Assembly: GCA_964612555.1 (NCBI GenBank)
Contig: CAZTBW010000007.1
Span: 123,475 to 187,474, forward strand
Direction: 5' to 3'
Length of the DNA: 64,000 nucleotides
Source: DAOLCO01 sp964612555
GTDB lineage: Bacteria > Bdellovibrionota_C > UBA2361 > SZUA-149 > DAOLCO01
The translations under genes and the position numbers were made by a program. The notes beneath the pieces are model-generated. The model was not told the origin of the DNA, made no database searches, and saw nothing but the letters and a program-made list of their open reading frames with translations. Positions 60,060 through 64,000 of the stretch are shown here, in pieces. Within the stretch, counting starts at the first letter, position 1. Every line of letters begins with the position of its first letter.

Positions 60060-62717
60060 ATGCCGAAACAATCATCTGCTTCTCAAAATGCTAAAAATAA
60101 AAAGCAAACAAGTGCTATTAAAAGTAAGGGTGCTCCCGTTCCTGCTTCAAAAAAAGTCCTAAAAAAAGGGGGGAAGGGTTTTAATGGAGTAGTATCTTCG
60201 GAGCTTGCTCCTCATGTTAATGGGTCGATTTTACAGGGTACTTCAATTTCACAGGGTTCTTCAATGGAAAGAGAGAAAGCGATTGATACGTATCGAAGGT
60301 GGGGACATCTTAAGGCAGATATAGACCCCTTCAGACTTCTTCCCAAAGCAGATCATCGTGATCTGGATGCACTCGATTCAGCAGTGTGGAAGGATCTCGA
60401 GTCTTCATACTGTGGCAAGATCGGTACAGAGTTCATGCATATGCCATACCCTGAACGCTGTGACTGGTTAGCAGAGCGTTTAGAAAATCTTGTGGAAGTA
60501 CCCGATCAGAGGAAAATTTTAAAGAGAATTCTTTCAGTAGAAACTTTTGAAAAATTTCTACATACAAAATACGTTGGTGCTAAAAGATTTTCTCTTGAAG
60601 GGCTAGCTGCGGTTGTTCCCCTGATTGACTCCATTATAGATCAGGCTGCGGAGCGTGGAGTTGAAGTGGTGATGCTTGCCATGGCGCACCGTGGGCGTAT
60701 TAATTTGATGCACCATATCGCCGATACACTTGCCGAGTATATTATCGCAAACTTTGAAGATATTGATCCCAGAAGTGCTCTGGGGGGCGATGATGTAAAA
60801 TATCATAAAGGTGCCACGGGTACCTATGTTACAAGTTCGGGAAAATCAATAGAGATTGAGCTTGCTCCCAACCCAAGTCATCTGGAGTCAGTGAACTCTG
60901 TGATAATGGGGCGTGCAAAAGCAAGACAGTATCGTCTTGATGATCCTGACGGCAGGAAAGTACTTTGCCTGATTCTTCACGGGGATGCTGCTTTTGCAGG
61001 TCAGGGGATTAACGCAGAAGCGTTGAATTATGCGGAGATTCCCGGATTTAATGTTGGTGGTACTATACACATCATTCTAAATAACCTGATAGGTTTTACT
61101 GCTACTCAGCCGGCATTATATTCGGGCAGATACTGTACCGATGTTGCAAAACGTCTTTCGATACCTATTTTTCACGTGAATGGAGAGAGTCCTGATCATG
61201 TGGTTCGTGTGGGTGCCGTGTCGGCGGATTATCGGACTGAATTTAAAAGTGATGTGGTGATTGATCTTATTGGTTATCGACGATATGGACATAACGAGGT
61301 TGATGATCCTACCCTGACTTCCCCCGCCTTATATAATAAAATAAAAGAACACCCCGTGCTGTTCAAGTTGTATGCAAATGAAATCGGGGTGACTTCCGAA
61401 AATATCGAACAGCTGGAACAGGGTGCATTAGCGCTTTTTGAAGAAAGTCTTCTTAAGGGACGTGCCCTTACTAAGAAACCTTCACTTGAGACCACGGCGA
61501 ATCAGTGGACAAAATATCACGGCGGTTTGTATCAGCCTTCTTATGAAGTGCCGACAAATGTTTCGGCAGATGAGCTTGGAAAAATAGGAGAGGCATTATC
61601 AAAAGTGCCTGATAGTTTTACCATTCATCCAAAAGTCAAGAAGCTTCTTGAATTTCGACATGAGATGTCTCTTGGAAAACGCCCGATAGATTGGGGTGGG
61701 GCAGAGGCTTTGGCATTTGGTTCCCTTGTTGATCAGGGAGTGATGGTCAGACTTACAGGTCAGGACAGTGGGAGAGGTACCTTTACTCATCGCCAGGCAG
61801 TACTTAGAGACTATCAGGATGATACGATGTATATCCCTCTTTGTAACGTCTCATCTTCACAAGCGCGATTCGAAGTATATGATTCGATGCTCTCAGAAGC
61901 CGCTGCGGTCGGATATGAATATGGTTTCACACGCGAGTACCCTGAAGCTCTTGTTTTGTGGGAAGCTCAGTTTGGAGACTTTGTTAATGGGGCTCAGATT
62001 ATAATTGATCAGTTTATATCAGCCGGTGAAGATAAGTGGGGTACTTTATCGGGTTTGGTGATGCTTCTGCCACATGGTTATGAAGGTGCGGGACCCGAAC
62101 ATTCAAGTGCCCGACTTGAAAGATTTCTTCAGCTTTGTGCAGAGGACAATATGCAGGTGACGCAGCCATCAAGTTCCGCTCAGTACTTTCACCTTTTACG
62201 TGCGCAAGCGCTTCGTTCATGGAGAAAACCACTTATCGTAATGACTCCAAAGAGTATGTTACGACTCCCTGCAGCAAGCTCTTCCCTTGAAGATTTAACC
62301 GAGGGGTCATTCAGTAAAGTACTGAATCCGGATGCGGTTGAATTTAAAAATGCAGAACGTCTTATTTTTTGTTCCGGAAAGATCGTCCACGAACTTCGAA
62401 AAGAGCGAGAGAAAAAAGGGGTTACCAATACCGCTATTGCAACAATTGAGCTCTTCTATCCGGTTCCTGAGAATGAAATTCTGGCAGTATTTAAAAGTTA
62501 TCCTAACCTCAAGACCATTTTGTGGGTGCAGGACGAACCGGCAAATATGGGAGCTCTCTTCTATATGAAGCCGATTCTTGAAAGGCTTTCGGGAGGAAGG
62601 TCAGTGCTTTCTGTAAAGCGTTCAGCCAGTGCAAGTCCCGCTACCGGTTCTCCAAAAGCTCACTTGATGGAGCAGGAGGCGCTTCTTCGGATGGCATTTT
62701 CTATCGGAAACAGATAG
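60060..62717 (+). CDS. sucA: 2-oxoglutarate dehydrogenase E1 component
   Basis: Thiamine-dependent decarboxylase of the TCA cycle. Seen: 885 aa. The core starts at about residue 75 ('AIDTYRRWGHLKADIDPFRL') and contains the family blocks 'GMAHRGRINLMHH'-like 'LAMAHRGRINLMHHIADTLA', 'HYKGATGTY'-like 'KYHKGATGTYVTSSG', 'GDAAFAGQGINAEALNYAEI', 'DLIGYRRYGHNEVDDPTLTS', 'RLTGQDSGRGTFTHRQAVLR', 'LWEAQFGDFVNGAQIIIDQF' and 'LLPHGYEGAGPEHSSARLER'. The first ~70 residues are basic and low complexity and lack the usual E2-binding helix. sucB is not adjacent; the next gene is a kinase. No ribosome site is visible before the ATG. Confidence 0.94.
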   Translation: MPKQSSASQNAKNKKQTSAIKSKGAPVPASKKVLKKGGKGFNGVVSSELAPHVNGSILQGTSISQGSSMEREKAIDTYRRWGHLKADIDPFRLLPKADHRDLDALDSAVWKDLESSYCGKIGTEFMHMPYPERCDWLAERLENLVEVPDQRKILKRILSVETFEKFLHTKYVGAKRFSLEGLAAVVPLIDSIIDQAAERGVEVVMLAMAHRGRINLMHHIADTLAEYIIANFEDIDPRSALGGDDVKYHKGATGTYVTSSGKSIEIELAPNPSHLESVNSVIMGRAKARQYRLDDPDGRKVLCLILHGDAAFAGQGINAEALNYAEIPGFNVGGTIHIILNNLIGFTATQPALYSGRYCTDVAKRLSIPIFHVNGESPDHVVRVGAVSADYRTEFKSDVVIDLIGYRRYGHNEVDDPTLTSPALYNKIKEHPVLFKLYANEIGVTSENIEQLEQGALALFEESLLKGRALTKKPSLETTANQWTKYHGGLYQPSYEVPTNVSADELGKIGEALSKVPDSFTIHPKVKKLLEFRHEMSLGKRPIDWGGAEALAFGSLVDQGVMVRLTGQDSGRGTFTHRQAVLRDYQDDTMYIPLCNVSSSQARFEVYDSMLSEAAAVGYEYGFTREYPEALVLWEAQFGDFVNGAQIIIDQFISAGEDKWGTLSGLVMLLPHGYEGAGPEHSSARLERFLQLCAEDNMQVTQPSSSAQYFHLLRAQALRSWRKPLIVMTPKSMLRLPAASSSLEDLTEGSFSKVLNPDAVEFKNAERLIFCSGKIVHELRKEREKKGVTNTAIATIELFYPVPENEILAVFKSYPNLKTILWVQDEPANMGALFYMKPILERLSGGRSVLSVKRSASASPATGSPKAHLMEQEALLRMAFSIGNR

Positions 62718-62724
62718 CGCTGCG

Positions 62725-63768
62725 ATGACAGCGATAGACAAAAACACAAATGCAAGCTCCGTATGGGGGAATGAGGTTACTCAGTTTTTTCATGCACTAA
62801 GTCCTGATCAGGTGCTTCGCATAGCCGAGCGTTTTGGAATACGCTGTACCGGTCGCAGTATGCAACTGAACAGTATGGAGAATCGGGTATATCAGATAGA
62901 GATTGATAGCGAAGATACCGATCTTCCTCAAAATCATCCCGAAACATATCGAATTATCAAATTCTATAGACCGGGTCGATGGTCGTATGAACAAATTAAA
63001 GAAGAGCATATCTTTTTACAGGATCTTGTTGAGGTAGAGTACCCCGTTGTTGCACCAATTCCCATTTTCTCTGATGAAACAATTTATAAAGATGAAGAAA
63101 CGGGGCTCTATGTGGCGTTATTTCCAAAGATTGGGGGTAGGAATGTAGATGAACTTCAGGAATCTCAACTTTCGATAGTGGGGAGACTTCTTGCAAGACT
63201 GCATCTGGTGGGAAAAAAGCGGATACATGAACACAGATTGGGTTTGAATATTGAAACGTATGGAGATAGTAATATTGACCTTATTCTTTCTCTTGGTGTA
63301 ATCCCTCCTGAAATTGAAGATACGTATGTAGAAATCGTGGAAAATCTTCTTGATCTGATTGAACCTTTGATGAATGGTATGTATGTGCAAAGAATCCACG
63401 GAGACTGTCATCTCGGGAATTTGCTGGATGGAGCAAAGGGACTGTTTTGGGTTGATTTTGATGATACCGTTATGGGACCTCCCGTTCAGGATATCTGGCT
63501 GGTGGAATCCGGTAGAGATGATTATTCCAAAAGAAGGCTTGATTCACTTCTTGCGGCGTATGAGACTTTTCAAAGCTTTGATTATAGTACTCTGAAACTT
63601 ATAGAACCTCTTCGTACTTTACGGCTGATTCATTTTTCTGCCTGGATTGGGAAGCGTTATCAGGATGAAGCGTTTAAGAGGGCGTATCCTGATTATGGTA
63701 CCAGTGAGTATTGGCATGATCAGATTAATACTTTTCGTGAGCAGGCGGAGTTGATTGCGGCTTTGTAG
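62725..63768 (+). CDS. srkA: Stress-response Ser/Thr protein kinase SrkA (YihE/RdoA)
   Basis: Kinase of the choline-kinase-like fold that counters stress-induced death (Cpx-linked in E. coli). Seen: 347 aa. Typical blocks: 'MENRVYQIEIDSED' and 'YRIIKFYRPGRWSYEQIKEE' (ATP-side Lys), the catalytic loop 'RIHGDCHLGNLLDGAKGLFW' with H-G-D-x-H-x-x-N, then 'VDFDDTVMGPPVQDIWL' (metal-binding D-F-D). Spacing to sucA is 7 bases, so it is probably on the sucA transcript. No dsbA, its partner in E. coli, is next to it. Confidence 0.92.
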   Translation: MTAIDKNTNASSVWGNEVTQFFHALSPDQVLRIAERFGIRCTGRSMQLNSMENRVYQIEIDSEDTDLPQNHPETYRIIKFYRPGRWSYEQIKEEHIFLQDLVEVEYPVVAPIPIFSDETIYKDEETGLYVALFPKIGGRNVDELQESQLSIVGRLLARLHLVGKKRIHEHRLGLNIETYGDSNIDLILSLGVIPPEIEDTYVEIVENLLDLIEPLMNGMYVQRIHGDCHLGNLLDGAKGLFWVDFDDTVMGPPVQDIWLVESGRDDYSKRRLDSLLAAYETFQSFDYSTLKLIEPLRTLRLIHFSAWIGKRYQDEAFKRAYPDYGTSEYWHDQINTFREQAELIAAL

Positions 63769-63794
63769 GAGTGTTCCCCTCCCCAAGAAGATTT

Positions 63795-63902
63795 GCTGGG
63801 AGCGCCTTTCGTCGAATGGCTCCCTCGAGCTGTATAAATCTGGTTCGCGTGTTAGTGTCTGTGCTCTCAGTCCGCTTGAGTTCTCCGAAAGGCACTCCCA
63901 GC
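63795..63902. repeat. Imperfect 17-bp inverted repeat after srkA
   Basis: GCTGGGAGCGCCTTTCG (63795-63811) and CGAAAGGCACTCCCAGC (63886-63902) pair at 16 of 17 positions across a 74-base middle. No gene is seen in the 232 bases after srkA. A T-rich stretch (CTCTTTTTTTGATAT) follows, which suits a terminator role, but the long loop is more like a repeat element. Confidence 0.8.
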
Positions 63903-64000
63903 CCCTCTTCTTTTCCCCTCTCCTCTTTTTTTGATATATATTTTTAGGGGCTGAAGTAGCTAAGAGTTGTGTTTATTAAAAAAGTACCAGTGTTTTAGCT

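Noticed and set aside
1..64000. tRNA, rRNA, CRISPR array, insertion sequence or prophage
   Set aside because: No cloverleaf with a matching anticodon arm, no regularly spaced repeats, no transposase or phage structural gene was recognised by reading.

Overview
The window is chromosomal DNA of a Gram-negative bacterium that makes lipid A. The evidence is lpxB, msbA and waaA in one operon, an RND-type efflux adaptor with an outer-membrane lipoprotein, a TonB-ExbBD system with its receptor, and a DUF481 outer-membrane protein. By eye the DNA is moderately AT-rich. The rpoZ-spoT neighbourhood, the very large NAD-dependent glutamate dehydrogenase, an NtrC-type sigma-54 activator, SucA and the bTHX ribosomal peptide fit Proteobacteria in the broad sense, including the former delta groups. 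I cannot place it more precisely. A 10-N gap at 44056-44065 flanked by a perfect fold-back palindrome marks it as a draft or metagenome assembly.

Layout. 1-3185: efflux adaptor (cut by the window edge), its outer-membrane lipoprotein and an HtrA-type protease. 3333-8783: a cell-surface module with a YIDPGTGS micro-protein, a NoeA-like methyltransferase, two membrane-anchored sulfatase-fold enzymes and a small secreted beta-rich protein. 8847-9905: zinc alcohol dehydrogenase. 10154-11312: a compact toxin-antitoxin-like pair (BrnA-like antitoxin plus AbiEii-like nucleotidyltransferase) behind a consensus promoter that carries a perfect double palindrome and ends at the start codon. 11284-16023: giant glutamate dehydrogenase. 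16199-21524: lipid A/Kdo operon (Gfo/Idh oxidoreductase, LpxB, MsbA, WaaA). 21686-26087: small peptide, DUF481 protein, TerB/degenerate-J protein, SMUG1-type uracil glycosylase and an orphan coiled-coil protein. 26096-31796: SpoT, RpoZ, PssA, bTHX, a small membrane peptide and TypA. 31832-36778: exonuclease, quinone oxidoreductase, PurE, PurK, a HEAT lipoprotein and FolP. 36801-42597: TadE/TadG-like pair, then ExbB-ExbD-TonB divergent from a TonB-dependent receptor. 42675-44117: DUF1338/HglS-type enzyme broken by the assembly gap. 44459-50975: bitopic membrane protein, two glycosyltransferase-like proteins, LigA and a GHKL ATPase. 51072-58003: periplasmic-binding lipoprotein, TPR protein, sigma-54 activator, epimerase, VOC protein and PolX. 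58109-63768: YugP peptidase, PyrD, SucA and SrkA.

Most of this is housekeeping. The accessory signals that stand out are the toxin-antitoxin-like locus at 10154-11312, the surface module at 3333-8783 and the glycosyltransferase cluster at 44459-48475. Several proteins have diverged at catalytic or interaction motifs: PolX has lost its polymerase aspartates, the J-like domain lacks HPD, the sigma-54 activator has GSFTHA instead of GAFTGA, PyrD has Cys at the base position, and SucA has a replaced N-terminus. Several large inverted repeats lie between genes. No tRNA, rRNA, CRISPR array, insertion sequence or prophage was recognised.
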